Shown: positions 7,344 through 17,021 of the stretch, piece after piece
Layout of the letters: every line of letters begins with the position of its first letter
How positions within the stretch are numbered: the first letter of the stretch is position 1
Origin: Anaerolineae bacterium
GTDB taxonomy: Bacteria; Chloroflexota; Anaerolineae; 4572-78; J111
Reading direction: 5' to 3'
Assembly: GCA_020433835.1 (NCBI GenBank)
Contig: JAGRBY010000002.1
Span: forward strand, 1 to 56,791
Length of the DNA stretch: 56,791 bases
Position numbers and translations under genes: made by a program
Notes under the pieces: model-generated
Seen by the model: the letters and a program-made list of their open reading frames with translations, nothing else
What the model was told of the DNA's origin: nothing
Database searches by the model: none

Positions 7344-8162
7344 ATGTCAACCTTCATGAAAGAAAATCCTCCAAAGATTTCTGTTATTACAGTAACCTAT
7401 AATAGACTATCTGACTTACATAAGACATTTCACAATGTCTTATCTCAAAGCTATTTCAATGTTGAATATATTATCATAGATGGCAGTTCCAAAGATGGAA
7501 CCCTTGATTTTCTGCACAAAAATAGTGATAAGATATCATTCTGGGTGAGTGAACCTGATAACGGAATTTACGACGCCATGAACAAGGGTGCTTCACTCGC
7601 TAGCGGCGACTGGATTATCTACATGAATTCCGGCGACACATTTTTTTCTGAAAATACTCTGTCGGAGGTGGTCAGTTACTTAAATGATCAGGCGGATATC
7701 GTTTATGGGGGTGTTGAGGCAATAATAGAGGACAAATACCAGAGGCGGGTATTACGCCAAGAACCTTTAGCCTTATCTGAACTATGGCGCAATATGCCTA
7801 CCTGTCATCAAAGCATATTTGTAAGACGAGAACTTCAAGTCCAATTTCCATTTGACACCTCTTTTATCTGGTGTGCTGACCATGATTTCATTGTAAAGCT
7901 TTATCTAAAAAGGTTTCGATTTCAAGTAATTCCAGTCGTCATCTCAAAGTTTGATGCTACCGGTGGTCATAGAGATATTTTAATTCATACCAAAGAGCGC
8001 TGGCGTATTAGTAAGAATCTGGCCGGATATATTAAGCGCAATACATATTTTGTTAGAGAGTATTGTGGGTTCTTATTTTGGAAACATATTGCCACTAGAG
8101 TTCGTGACGTTATGCCCAATGAATGGATACTAACGTTGCGTAAATACCGAGGTACATACTAA
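7344..8162 (+). CDS. GT2-family glycosyltransferase (WcaE-like)
   Basis: 272 residues of a GT-A fold. ISVITVTYNRLSDLHKTFHN is the first strand, EYIIIDGSSKDGT the second nucleotide-binding motif, EPDNGIYDAMNKG the family hallmark, and YMNSGD the metal-binding DXD equivalent; CHQSIFVRR follows as expected. It resembles the colanic-acid WcaE group. No transmembrane segment is seen, so it is cytosolic or peripheral. It lies in an AT-rich three-gene run with the genes on either side. The sugar transferred cannot be read from sequence. Confidence 0.85.
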   Translation: MSTFMKENPPKISVITVTYNRLSDLHKTFHNVLSQSYFNVEYIIIDGSSKDGTLDFLHKNSDKISFWVSEPDNGIYDAMNKGASLASGDWIIYMNSGDTFFSENTLSEVVSYLNDQADIVYGGVEAIIEDKYQRRVLRQEPLALSELWRNMPTCHQSIFVRRELQVQFPFDTSFIWCADHDFIVKLYLKRFRFQVIPVVISKFDATGGHRDILIHTKERWRISKNLAGYIKRNTYFVREYCGFLFWKHIATRVRDVMPNEWILTLRKYRGTY

Positions 8163-8168
8163 GCATAA

Positions 8169-9443
8169 ATGAGAGTTATCTATGACATTTCGCCTGTCGG
8201 CAGCCGACCTGAAACCCGCACCGGATTGGCTCGAGTAGCCTGGTCAACCGCATTGGCACTACATCAACAACTTGGAAGTAATCTTCGTTTATCGGCTTGT
8301 GGATCCATTTGGGCAGCCCTTGAAACAGAGTCACTGCTTCAAGATTGGCCAGATTTGCCCTCGGCCTTGTACCCTATAGACTCCTTCACAAAGACATTAC
8401 AGCAAATTCAAGAAAACCTAAATAAATATACAAACAGCAGCGCATCTCCATTAAAAAGCATCTCTCACTATGCTTCTAACCTATTCTTGACTTTATCCCG
8501 GCTGCGCAATGTAACACGACTGCCATTAGACCCTCAGAGTTTAGCTAACGCTGATATTTTTCATTCTTCGTATGCCCGAATTCCTCGACAAGTAAGACGA
8601 TCACTAAAGAGACGGCACATTCTAACGGTCCACGACCTTACACCACTAATACTTAATGGGCGATATTTTAGCCCGGGTCAAATAGAGATTACCAACCGGA
8701 TCATTAGTAGTATCCATCCTGGGGATTGGGTTATTGCCGTCTCCCACTCAACCAAAAATGATTTATGTAATCGACGTTCTCTCAGCCCGGAACGGGTATG
8801 TGTTATCCCGAATGCGGCGTCGAAGGAATATTTTTATCCGATTGACGATCCCGAGGTCATTCAAACTGTCCGGCGTAGATATAACCTACCAGAAGGACCT
8901 TATCTATTAACTCTTCACTCACTCGCCGCGCATAAAAATTTGGGGCATCTTATTGATTGCTTTAAACGAACCGTTACTCAACAAGCATTTCATGATCTTA
9001 CCCTCGTCATAGCCGGCGGTAATAAACAGGCGGTTCAGAATACAAGAGGACAATTTGGTCTCAATGATAAAAGCAGTCGTCCCATCCATTTTACCGGGTA
9101 CATCGATGATAACGACTTGGCCGCATTATATAGTGGAGCAATGGCCTTTGTTTTCCCTTCGCTATATGAGGGGTTTGGTTTACCAGTGTTAGAAGCTATG
9201 CAATGTGGTTGCCCAGTAATAACCTCTAATGTTTCAGCCTTACCCGAAGTTGTTGAAAATGCAGGGATTCTAGTCAACCCTAGCAGAAAAGACGAACTTT
9301 GCCAGGCATTAACAAACATTTATCACGACCGAAATCTGCGAGAAAATTTATCACTACTGAGCAAACAAAGAGCAAGTATATTTAGCTGGGATACTACGAT
9401 TCAAAAAACAGTAGAATTATACTCAAAAATTGGTGATGGTTAA
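8169..9443 (+). CDS. GT4-family glycosyltransferase
   Basis: 424 residues, GT-B. The start is [20 protein letters not shown], and the GLARV block is typical of mannosyl- and rhamnosyl-type GT4 enzymes. Further motifs are [23 protein letters not shown] (inter-domain), [18 protein letters not shown] and the donor-binding [18 protein letters not shown] with both EX7E glutamates. The start is 6 bp after the previous stop, so they are translated together. It closes the AT-rich segment; after it base composition shifts. Donor unknown. Confidence 0.87.
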   Translation: MRVIYDISPVGSRPETRTGLARVAWSTALALHQQLGSNLRLSACGSIWAALETESLLQDWPDLPSALYPIDSFTKTLQQIQENLNKYTNSSASPLKSISHYASNLFLTLSRLRNVTRLPLDPQSLANADIFHSSYARIPRQVRRSLKRRHILTVHDLTPLILNGRYFSPGQIEITNRIISSIHPGDWVIAVSHSTKNDLCNRRSLSPERVCVIPNAASKEYFYPIDDPEVIQTVRRRYNLPEGPYLLTLHSLAAHKNLGHLIDCFKRTVTQQAFHDLTLVIAGGNKQAVQNTRGQFGLNDKSSRPIHFTGYIDDNDLAALYSGAMAFVFPSLYEGFGLPVLEAMQCGCPVITSNVSALPEVVENAGILVNPSRKDELCQALTNIYHDRNLRENLSLLSKQRASIFSWDTTIQKTVELYSKIGDG

Positions 9444-9493
9444 GAAATATAAGAATTATTACACAGACTATTAATACCCTTTAATTCAAATCT

Positions 9494-10621
9494 ATGAACA
9501 TTATCTCCTACATTCACCCTATTCGTACTTACTTACCCTGCACCGGCGCCGGACGATTTATGAATAACAGCCTATTAGGTCTGGCTAACCAGAGTCAAGT
9601 CAAGCTGGAACTACTCTTTGCCAGCCAATGGTTACAGGCCGACGGCCATCTGCCGGCCAACTGCCCCTTACGGCTCTTAACCAAGCAGAACTTTCCCATG
9701 CCGGAAAACGCCACCGAGCGCACCTGGAAACTGTTTAGCTACCCCAGGATGGACGATTACATTCCTTCTGGTACAGACTGGCTCTTTGCCCCGATGGAAA
9801 CCTACATTCCTGTGACCAAATGTCCGGTGGCCATTACCATCTTTGATATTCAAGCCTTTGAGCCGGATCTGCCCTGGTCACATACCTGGCAGCACCGCCT
9901 GTTTCGTTTAAAGTGGGGGCAATGGGTCCGTCGCGCGCTGAGAGATTACCGCATTATTTTTACCATATCCCAATTCTCTAAACAGCGCATGGTAGATTTG
10001 TTAGGAGCCGATCCCCGCAAAGTGGTCGTGGTAGGGGTAGGGGTTGAACCCGCTTACTTTGAGATGGCCACCATTGATCCAACTCGACTGCGTCGGACGG
10101 TAGAGACTCCTTACACCTTGATTATTGGTGGGCTACGACAAAAAAAAGGCGCGGATTATATCTTGGCTGCGGCGGAAGCGCTACAGAAGAGAAAGAGCTC
10201 TTTGCAGATCGTCGTAGCCGGAGACTCCGAAGCAAATTATGTAGAAGCAGCAAAAACTTACCCTAACATTACTCTCTTAGGATTGGTTGAAGACGAAGAT
10301 TTGCCCCGCATCTTGCGGGGGGCTACTTCGCTGCTCTTTTTGTCGCATTACGAAGGTTTTGGCATTCCGGCTGTCGAAGCGATGGCAGCCGGCATTCCGG
10401 CGGTTGTCTCCAATCGGGCTTCCTTACCGGAAATTGTCGGCGATGCCGGTATTATTGTGGAACCGGACAACGCCGCTGAAGTAGCCGATATCTTAATCAA
10501 TCTCGAACGTGATACGGACCTAAGATCAACCTATACCCAACGCGGCCTGGCCCATGCTCAACAATACACCTGGCCCCGCATTGTCACCCGGTTAACCACA
10601 GCCTTAGAACAGTATGCTTAG
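9494..10621 (+). CDS. GT4-family glycosyltransferase
   Basis: 375 residues, GT-B. Motifs: TIFDIQAFEPDLPWSHTWQH (end of the N domain), IFTISQFSKQRMVDLLGADP (linker), YTLIIGGLRQKKGADYILAA (C-domain start) and EGFGIPAVEAMAAGIPAVVS with both EX7E glutamates. It is GC-richer than the three genes before it. It is followed by an inverted-repeat element (10706-10839) and then another GT4 gene, so readthrough may be modulated there. Donor and acceptor unknown. Confidence 0.87.
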   Translation: MNIISYIHPIRTYLPCTGAGRFMNNSLLGLANQSQVKLELLFASQWLQADGHLPANCPLRLLTKQNFPMPENATERTWKLFSYPRMDDYIPSGTDWLFAPMETYIPVTKCPVAITIFDIQAFEPDLPWSHTWQHRLFRLKWGQWVRRALRDYRIIFTISQFSKQRMVDLLGADPRKVVVVGVGVEPAYFEMATIDPTRLRRTVETPYTLIIGGLRQKKGADYILAAAEALQKRKSSLQIVVAGDSEANYVEAAKTYPNITLLGLVEDEDLPRILRGATSLLFLSHYEGFGIPAVEAMAAGIPAVVSNRASLPEIVGDAGIIVEPDNAAEVADILINLERDTDLRSTYTQRGLAHAQQYTWPRIVTRLTTALEQYA

Positions 10622-10705
10622 CATATACATGGGTTAAACAAATCTCTAATTACCAATTACTATTTACCAGCTACCCTCCTCAACCATCAAAATCAAGTTA
10701 TATAG

Positions 10706-10839
10706 TTAGGAGTTACGCACTTCAAAAGGTCACAGCCACTTATTTGTGGAAAGTAAACGTCCGTTTGGCCCAGATAACGCGATTTAGGGCTCGAAGTGAC
10801 TGTCACCTTGATGGATACGCTCAACTGCGTAACTCTTAA
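10706..10839. repeat. MITE-like element, copy A of the GTGACWGTCAC family
   Basis: The terminal inverted repeats 10706-10719 and 10826-10839 contain AGTTACGCA and match at 13 of 14 positions. Inside are a degenerate left arm (10727-10742) and an intact right arm AAGTGACTGTCACCTT (10794-10809). It fills the intergenic gap and carries no ORF. Related copies lie at 19898, 20965 and 32542. Confidence 0.7.
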
Positions 10840-10860
10840 TAGTAACACCCTAAATATTCC

Positions 10861-11946
10861 ATGTCCCTAAAAGTCATCTTCTGCTGGTCCGACATCTCCG
10901 GCTATATGGCCGCTTGCTGGCGGGCGTTGTATCACCAACCGCATATCGATCTCTTTGTTATCGCCTTTCAGGCCAAAACCGAAACCGCGTTTGCCGACCG
11001 GCTGATGGATGGCATTCCCCACCGGCTTTTAGACGTCGCGGAACGCGGACAAACTAACCTGGTCAAACAAATCGTGTTAGAACAGAAACCCGATGTGGTG
11101 GTCTTATGCGGCTGGTTTCACCCGCCATACCGGGCCTTGGCCTTTGCCCCGGAGTTATCGGACACGCGCTTTATTATGGGCATGGATACTCCCTGGCAGG
11201 CGACATTGAAACAGCGGCTGGGGCCGGTACTGCTCGGCCCCTACCTTAAGCGGCTGGATCGGGTAGTGGTCACGGGCGAGCGAAGTTGGCAATATGCGCG
11301 CCATTTGGGTGTGGCAGCGGCATGCTTACGGCGCGGGGTGTATGGTATTGATTACGGGCGCTGGGCACCGCTATACAAACAGCGCCAAAGCCATTGGCCG
11401 CGCAGCTTTCTCTTTGCCGGTCGCTACGCTCCGGAAAAAGGCATCGATGTTTTAGTCGAAGCCTACCGCCGTTACCGCCAACAAACAACTGCACCCTGGT
11501 CGCTGGTTTGCTGCGGTCAAGGTCCACTGGCCGACCATCTGCAGGAGCAGCCGGGCCTTATTGACCGGAGTTTTGTTCAACCCGACGCTATGGACATTCT
11601 CTGGCAGCAGGCCGGCGTCTTCATTTTACCCAGCCGCTTCGACCCCTGGCCCTTGGCCCTGGTTGAAGCCTCTGCCGCCGGCTTGCCGGTTATCTGTACC
11701 GACCGCTGCGGCTCGGCTGTGGAGGTTGTGCGCGAAGGCTACAGCGGGTGGATTATCCCAGCCAATGATCCCGCCGTGCTGGCCCAGGTTATGCTTACAG
11801 CCCACCGGCACTATGATGACCTCCCCACCTGGGGCGCACGCGCTCAATACCTGGCCGCCCCCTATGCCGCCGACTTATGGGCCGAACGTTGGCAAGAACT
11901 GCTGCTGGAATTATATCCGGCAGAGCAATCTTTAATCATAGCTTGA
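10861..11946 (+). CDS. GT4-family glycosyltransferase
   Basis: 361 residues, GT-B. MSLKVIFCWSDISGYMAACW is an atypical N terminus for GT4, but the C-terminal half is standard: FLFAGRYAPEKGIDVLVEAY, then VFILPSRFDPWPLALVEASA with both glutamates of the donor motif, followed by GLPVICTDRCGSA. It resembles GT4 enzymes with a DPWPL variant of the EGFG box. It is preceded by the MITE-like copy A and followed by a purine-rich inverted repeat that ends in a T-run. Acceptor unknown. Confidence 0.85.
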   Translation: MSLKVIFCWSDISGYMAACWRALYHQPHIDLFVIAFQAKTETAFADRLMDGIPHRLLDVAERGQTNLVKQIVLEQKPDVVVLCGWFHPPYRALAFAPELSDTRFIMGMDTPWQATLKQRLGPVLLGPYLKRLDRVVVTGERSWQYARHLGVAAACLRRGVYGIDYGRWAPLYKQRQSHWPRSFLFAGRYAPEKGIDVLVEAYRRYRQQTTAPWSLVCCGQGPLADHLQEQPGLIDRSFVQPDAMDILWQQAGVFILPSRFDPWPLALVEASAAGLPVICTDRCGSAVEVVREGYSGWIIPANDPAVLAQVMLTAHRHYDDLPTWGARAQYLAAPYAADLWAERWQELLLELYPAEQSLIIA

Positions 11947-11984
11947 CAGAGCTAATCATAAATAGAGTAGGACGGGAATAGATT

Positions 11985-12045
11985 AAGGAGTAGGGAGCAA
12001 AATATAGCGCCCCTACTCCCTACTGCTTACTCCCTACTCCTTTTT
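11985..12045 (+). terminator. Terminator-like inverted repeat
   Basis: Arms 11985-11997 and 12030-12042 (AAGGAGTAGGGAG and its complement) pair perfectly around 32 nt, and TTTTT follows at 12041-12045. The right arm is itself repeated (CTCCCTACT twice), giving alternative pairings. It may reduce readthrough between the GT4 and Wzy-like genes. Confidence 0.4.
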
Positions 12046-12053
12046 ACCTATCG

Positions 12054-13523
12054 ATGCAATTTCTAACCCAACTTTTCCAATTTATATTTACCCCTTTCGG
12101 TCTTGCCGGATTTGTAGGCGGTCTCATCTTAATCGACCAAGCCCGTCGATCTGCTCGATTAGCCTGGCTGCTGGTAAGTGTCTGTTGTTTTACTGCCTCA
12201 TTAGCCAAATTTGTCAATGAATTTGTTCCAGAACCACCGGCTCTGGCCTTTCCCTTGCAGCAGCTGCGCGAAGCAGGTCGCCCGTTAACGATTGTTTTAT
12301 TAGGGCTAGTGTTGGTTATCGCACTGCAGCGTCAAACTCCGCAGTATAAGCATTGGCTACCACGTCCGATTCTGTTTCTTATTCTCGTTCAGGTCGTTAT
12401 ATTCTTCAAAACATTGCTCTTCGGCAGTAGTCTTTTTGCCTTATTGGCTGCCGGCACCTTTGGAGCCGTTGTGGCTATGATCATTTTGGGGCCAGCCCGC
12501 TGGCTGGTTGATGAAAATGGCTTTTCTTTAGCCGCCTGGTCCATAGCTATGGTGGGGCTCGTATTTATTGTGGCTAACGGCTATCAGGCTCTGTTTGATC
12601 TTTACCCCATCACCTTCGTTCACGGTCTGCTGCTGGGTACTACCGGGAACCCCCAACATGCTGCCACACTGTTGGCAACCACCATTCCGGCCTTTATATT
12701 TTTGTTTGAGCAGCAGCGTTGGCTTTGGGGCCGTCTGTTCTGGTTGGGCAGCCTGGCTCTGGTAATAAGCGCATTAGTAATGACCGGTTCTCGCACAGGG
12801 TTTTTAATGACGACCGTTACGGTCTTACTCTTCTACCGTCACCGGCTTGGCTCACTTTTAAGAATCGCGCTGCCCGTTGGTATTGCCCTGGCAATACTGA
12901 TCATCGTCGTTAACCAAACGCCTTTATCCGATACCTTCACCCTCACTGCGGCTACCGGCAAACTCTTATCAGGAACCAACAGCAGACAGGCTGTATGGAA
13001 TATTCTGTGGCGTAATTTTCTAGAAAACCCTCTCTTTGGGGTGCCGCTGCGGGGAGACCGCCTTTTGGGCTACGGTGAAAGCTCCTGGTTGGGGGCTGCA
13101 TCAGCCCTGGGCCTTATAGGGTTTGTACCACTGTTGCTTTTTGGCCTGACTTCGCTGCAAATGATGGCCCAACTTTTTCTAATCAGCCGAGCATCGCGCT
13201 CATTGTTTTTGCAAATCAGCATGGTAATCAGTGGGTTGACCTCGCTGCTGGCGGGAAGCTTCTTTGAGGCTTATTTACTCGGAAATTTGACCTTTTCATT
13301 GATGGCGCTGCTGCTCTATTTGGCGCTAGGGCACTATATTATCAAGGTCGCCCAGCACCATTCTATTCCCACCCGGCCACCGGCTCGCGTACAGCCAGCG
13401 CCCTGGGCGAGCTCTCGCTCGACGGTGCCAATGACACCGGCGGCCCTTCGCACCGGTCGGCGTTCTCATAGCATCGGGCGAACCAATAACATTCGTCCTA
13501 ATTATCGTACTGAAAAATCATAG
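12054..13523 (+). CDS. Wzy/O-antigen-ligase family membrane protein
   Basis: 489 residues with about 10-12 hydrophobic segments from residue 10 to 435. The large extracytoplasmic loop at about 290-345 carries GTNSRQAVWNILWRNFLENP followed by FGVPL, matching the Wzy_C/O-antigen-ligase pattern (R-x3-W and a polar loop). A basic tail of about 45 residues (RPPARVQ ... NIRPNYRTEKS) stays in the cytoplasm. It is the only polymerase candidate of the locus and would join lipid-linked repeat units outside the membrane. A ligase role is possible but less likely in an organism without an LPS pathway. The sequence alone does not separate the two. Confidence 0.8.
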   Translation: MQFLTQLFQFIFTPFGLAGFVGGLILIDQARRSARLAWLLVSVCCFTASLAKFVNEFVPEPPALAFPLQQLREAGRPLTIVLLGLVLVIALQRQTPQYKHWLPRPILFLILVQVVIFFKTLLFGSSLFALLAAGTFGAVVAMIILGPARWLVDENGFSLAAWSIAMVGLVFIVANGYQALFDLYPITFVHGLLLGTTGNPQHAATLLATTIPAFIFLFEQQRWLWGRLFWLGSLALVISALVMTGSRTGFLMTTVTVLLFYRHRLGSLLRIALPVGIALAILIIVVNQTPLSDTFTLTAATGKLLSGTNSRQAVWNILWRNFLENPLFGVPLRGDRLLGYGESSWLGAASALGLIGFVPLLLFGLTSLQMMAQLFLISRASRSLFLQISMVISGLTSLLAGSFFEAYLLGNLTFSLMALLLYLALGHYIIKVAQHHSIPTRPPARVQPAPWASSRSTVPMTPAALRTGRRSHSIGRTNNIRPNYRTEKS

Positions 13524-13544
13524 AGTTCTCTAGACATCCCCATC

Positions 13545-14765
13545 ATGAAAATCCTACATGTCATCCCTTCCATTGCCGATGTTCGAGGCGGCACCAGCCG
13601 GGCTGTGCTGGATATGGTTCGAGCCTTACGTCAGGCCAACATTGACGCTGCCATTGCGACGACAAATGATAATGGCCCTGATCTACTTGATGTTCCCCTA
13701 AGACAGTGGATTGAAATCGAGCAAGTACCGGTTCAATTTTTCGCGCGTTTCTCACCGGCCATCCCGGCCGTACGCGAGTTTGCCTTTTCCAGATCGTTCA
13801 CCACCTGGTTAGGGCAGCATCTGGCCGAGTATGACTTGCTGCATGTACACGCCATCTTTTCCTATACATCGACCGTGGCGATGCGCTTAGCCCGGCTTAA
13901 AGGTCAGCCCTACCTTGTCTCACCCCATGGGATGCTGGCCGATTGGTCGCTGCAGCAGGGCGATCGTAAAAAACAGCTATACCTTAAACTGGCCGAGCGG
14001 GCCAATCTAAACCAGGCTCAAGCTCTACATTTTACGGCGGATCTGGAGCAGCAAGAAGCCGCCGCGCTTAACCTTAGACCACCCGGCTTTGTTATCCCTC
14101 TTGGACTGGCAGTTCCGGCTGCTATACCAAAGGCACGAGAGGCTCTACGACAACATCTGCAGCTGCCGTGGGATGAACCAATTATTTTATTTATGGCCCG
14201 GCTGCATCCTAAAAAGGGTCTGGATTATTTAATATCGGCGCTTAGCAACTTGCTTGACCGGCGCTTCACGTTGGTTATTGCCGGCAGCGGTGCACCGGAA
14301 TATGAAGCTGAGGTAAAAAGAATGGTGGTTAGAGCCAATCTTCAGCAGCGGACAATTATGCCGGGCTTTGTCCAAGGTTATACAAAAGATTTACTACTTC
14401 AAGGCGCAGATCTGTTAGCTCTTACTTCACATTCTGAAAACTTTGGGATCGCCATTTTAGAAGCTTTGGCTGCCGGTACCCCGGTGATAGTGACGCCCGG
14501 AGTAGCTTTAGCCCCCGTAATTCAACAGAACACTTTGGGTTACGTTACTGAGCTAAAACAACAGGCCATTGTACAAACCCTTAGTCACGTTCTTAATCAC
14601 CCTCATGAAAGGCTGGCTATAGGGCAAAAAGCCCGTCAGTTTATTTTGGAAAATTACACCTGGGACAATATCGCCGGTAAACTGACTACTCTTTATCAAA
14701 CTCTATTGGATAAGAATGCGACATCAATTTTTTATCCACCGGAACGGCCATTTAATCTGGTTTAA
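13545..14765 (+). CDS. GT4-family glycosyltransferase
   Basis: 406 residues, GT-B. MKILHVIPSIADVRGGTSRA is the canonical GGTSRA-type opening. LLHVHAIFSYTS and YLVSPHGMLADWSLQQGDRK follow, the latter a hallmark of fucosyl/galactosyl-like polysaccharide GT4s. The C domain starts FMARLHPKKGLDYLI and includes ENFGIAILEALAAGTPVIVT with both glutamates. It starts 21 bp after the Wzy-like gene. Its last 17 codons overlap an alternative, less likely start of the FkbM gene. Donor unknown. Confidence 0.88.
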   Translation: MKILHVIPSIADVRGGTSRAVLDMVRALRQANIDAAIATTNDNGPDLLDVPLRQWIEIEQVPVQFFARFSPAIPAVREFAFSRSFTTWLGQHLAEYDLLHVHAIFSYTSTVAMRLARLKGQPYLVSPHGMLADWSLQQGDRKKQLYLKLAERANLNQAQALHFTADLEQQEAAALNLRPPGFVIPLGLAVPAAIPKAREALRQHLQLPWDEPIILFMARLHPKKGLDYLISALSNLLDRRFTLVIAGSGAPEYEAEVKRMVVRANLQQRTIMPGFVQGYTKDLLLQGADLLALTSHSENFGIAILEALAAGTPVIVTPGVALAPVIQQNTLGYVTELKQQAIVQTLSHVLNHPHERLAIGQKARQFILENYTWDNIAGKLTTLYQTLLDKNATSIFYPPERPFNLV

Positions 14766-14802
14766 TTATCAACGCCAAAGATTCCTGTCTAATCAAGTAG
14801 AA

Positions 14803-15603
14803 ATGAGTAGAACTTTACGTATGAGTGATTTAACTATGCGCACGCTGTTAGAAAAGATCAGCCGAAACATATCATTTCCAAAGAAACTGCCAGATGATTT
14901 CGCCTCTACTCCCATTATTATTTCGCCGGGAGCGGCTTTGAGCTATTGGAAGACTAGTCTCGGCGACCATGATCCTTTATTACTCAACATTGTCAAAACC
15001 TATGTCGAACCTGGCCAGATTGTTTGGGATATTGGAGCCAATGTGGGGCTTTTTACTTTTGCCGCCGCAGCCAAAATTGGGCACATCGGCCGAGTTTTAG
15101 CAGTCGAGGCCGATACGTGGTGCGTTAGTTTATTACGGCGTTCTTGCCGGCTTAAAGCAAACCAACATCTTGCTGTCGATGTTTTACCCGCAGCAGTGTC
15201 TAATACGGTAGATTTGGTTAGATTTCATATTGCTCAGCGCGGTCGAGCGGCTAACCATCTGGAGCAATCAAACGGGTCAACCCAAACCGGGGGCATTCGC
15301 GAAACACAGATTATGCCCTCAATCACACTTGATTGGCTGTTAGAACATTATGCCTATCCTGATTTTATTAAGATTGATATAGAAGGAGCTGAGCGCTTGG
15401 CTCTGGAAGGGGGACATCAAGTCTTAACTAAAGTGAGGCCAAAACTACTGTGTGAAGTCTCGAATGAACATAAACCCTGGATTACCCATACGCTTCAAGA
15501 TTATGACTATCTTCTTTATGATGCAGCCAATCTCAACCATGGGCCACAGCCATACGCAAATTTTAATACATTAGCCGTGCCAATAGAGCAAAAAACCTTG
15601 TGA
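14803..15603 (+). CDS. FkbM-family SAM-dependent methyltransferase
   Basis: About 266 residues from the chosen ATG; an in-frame ATG at 14716 would add 29 residues but overlap the previous gene by 50 bp. The SAM site is VWDIGANVGLFTFAAAAKIG (GxGxG variant), followed by VLAVEADTW and IDIEGAERLALEGG, the IDIEG block being characteristic of FkbM. This family O-methylates sugars or polyketides; inside this locus a sugar hydroxyl of the repeat unit is the likely target. It lies 18 bp before the GT2 gene, so they are probably co-transcribed. Confidence 0.85.
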   Translation: MSRTLRMSDLTMRTLLEKISRNISFPKKLPDDFASTPIIISPGAALSYWKTSLGDHDPLLLNIVKTYVEPGQIVWDIGANVGLFTFAAAAKIGHIGRVLAVEADTWCVSLLRRSCRLKANQHLAVDVLPAAVSNTVDLVRFHIAQRGRAANHLEQSNGSTQTGGIRETQIMPSITLDWLLEHYAYPDFIKIDIEGAERLALEGGHQVLTKVRPKLLCEVSNEHKPWITHTLQDYDYLLYDAANLNHGPQPYANFNTLAVPIEQKTL

Positions 15604-15621
15604 TCTGTTCATCATCATTCT

Positions 15622-16482
15622 ATGTCTAAACCAATGAACCTACCCATTTCCGTCATCATCCTCACCTTTAATGAAGAACAAAATATCGCCCCCTGCCTGG
15701 ACAGCGTCAAAGATTGGGCCGGGGAGATCTTTGTGGTCGACTCCGGCAGTACTGACCGAACCGTTGAAATCGCCCGGCGCTATACCGCCAACATCGTCAC
15801 CAATCCCTTTATCAACTACGCCCGGCAGCGCAATTGGTCGCAGGCAAACCTGCCGCTGGCTTATGACTGGGTTTTTCATCTGGATGCCGGGGAGCAGGTG
15901 ACCCCAGAGCTGGCAGCGGCACTGCACACGGCTTTTACCGACTCAACGCCCCCGGTTGACGGCTTCCTCATTAATCGGCGGGCTATCTTTATGGGCCGCT
16001 GGATTAAACACGGCGGCATCTACCCCACCTACCATCTGCGCCTATACCGCCACACCAAAGGCAGCTGTGAAGATCGTGAGTACGACCAGCATTTCAAGGT
16101 CGAGGGTCCGGTAGCCACCTTAGGCGGTGACATCATCGACGAGATAGCGCCCGATCTCAACAGTTGGACTTTAAGCCACGCCCGCTGGGCTTCAGCCGAA
16201 GCTGCAGAACAGCTTAAACAAAGCAAACCAGATAGCCCTGACAAAAATCAAGTGCAAGGCCGTCTGTTTGGCACCGCCATCGAGCGGCGGCGCTGGCTGC
16301 GTCGCTCGGTCTATGGCCGGGTGCCGCTCTTTGTCCGGCCCTTTGCTTACTTCATGTATCGTTACTTTGTACGTCTTGGTTTTCTCGATGGCGTCGAAGG
16401 CTTCATCTTTCATTTTCTACAAGGCTTCTGGTATCGCTTTTATGTAGATGCCAAGATCTGGGAGTGGAGAATGAAGAATTGA
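15622..16482 (+). CDS. GT2-family glycosyltransferase (WaaE/KdtX-like)
   Basis: 286 residues. LPISVIILTFNEEQNIAPCL, EIFVVDSGSTDRTVEIARRY and WVFHLDAGEQVTPEL (the metal-binding DXD equivalent) match the WaaE-like branch of GT2, as do RQRNWSQ and FMGRWIKHGGIYP. The C terminus has a hydrophobic segment (YFVRLGFLDGVEGFIFHFLQGFWYRF) that may anchor it at the membrane. The final codons (MKN and the stop) lie inside a 21-bp direct repeat whose second copy is at 17419, beyond the toxin-antitoxin pair. Confidence 0.88.
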   Translation: MSKPMNLPISVIILTFNEEQNIAPCLDSVKDWAGEIFVVDSGSTDRTVEIARRYTANIVTNPFINYARQRNWSQANLPLAYDWVFHLDAGEQVTPELAAALHTAFTDSTPPVDGFLINRRAIFMGRWIKHGGIYPTYHLRLYRHTKGSCEDREYDQHFKVEGPVATLGGDIIDEIAPDLNSWTLSHARWASAEAAEQLKQSKPDSPDKNQVQGRLFGTAIERRRWLRRSVYGRVPLFVRPFAYFMYRYFVRLGFLDGVEGFIFHFLQGFWYRFYVDAKIWEWRMKN

Positions 16483-16619
16483 GAATGTAAAATGAAGAAA
16501 GGGTGTGAGAAACCTCCGATGAGCAGAAAAACCGGATAAAAATGAGACCCATGTCCCCAATTGCTGTCAATCCGTGGTTCTAAACCCGTACCAACGGTCT
16601 GACGGGGATCTATTTGTCT

Positions 16620-17021
16620 TTAATCTTGGCGATTATCGGTGTAGTGAGCCTCGAGTACTTGCAGCACCGTCAAGATATCCGGGGGATGGACAACACCGTG
16701 AACACTGTCGTCTTCGTGGTGAACATGATGCGGGGCATGCGGAAGATCGGGATAATGGGGAGCATTATCCCACCGCTTTTTCAACTTTCCATGAGCATCT
16801 TGCCAGTGAAAGCTGTATTTTAGCACATATATTTTGCCCTTTATCTCGGAAACATATTCGAATAGTTCAATCAATCCTCCATCCGCAAGTGTCGCTTTAA
16901 CACGAAGTTTTCCATCGGCTAGGGCAACGTCTCGTCTCAGGATATGATAGATGACAATAGCTGGGCTATGCAACAAATGAAGCTCGGTGGTATCAAACCG
17001 CTGTTCAATGATGGCGTTCAT
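16620..17021 (-). CDS. tumE: TumE-family (DUF6516) toxin
   Basis: 133 residues. The family core is visible: ADGGLIELFEYV, then YSFHWQDAHGKLKKRWDNAP, then PHYPDLPHAPHHVHHEDD and a C-terminal VHPPDILTVLQVLEAH. This is the pattern of the TumE-type toxins, which pair with a small upstream antitoxin. Its ATG overlaps the stop of that upstream gene by 4 nt (ATGA), as in many toxin-antitoxin operons. The module runs against the polysaccharide locus. The His-rich stretch (HAPHHVHHEDD) suggests a metal-dependent or nuclease-like site, but the mechanism is not evident here. Confidence 0.75.
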   Translation of the reverse strand: MNAIIEQRFDTTELHLLHSPAIVIYHILRRDVALADGKLRVKATLADGGLIELFEYVSEIKGKIYVLKYSFHWQDAHGKLKKRWDNAPHYPDLPHAPHHVHHEDDSVHGVVHPPDILTVLQVLEAHYTDNRQD

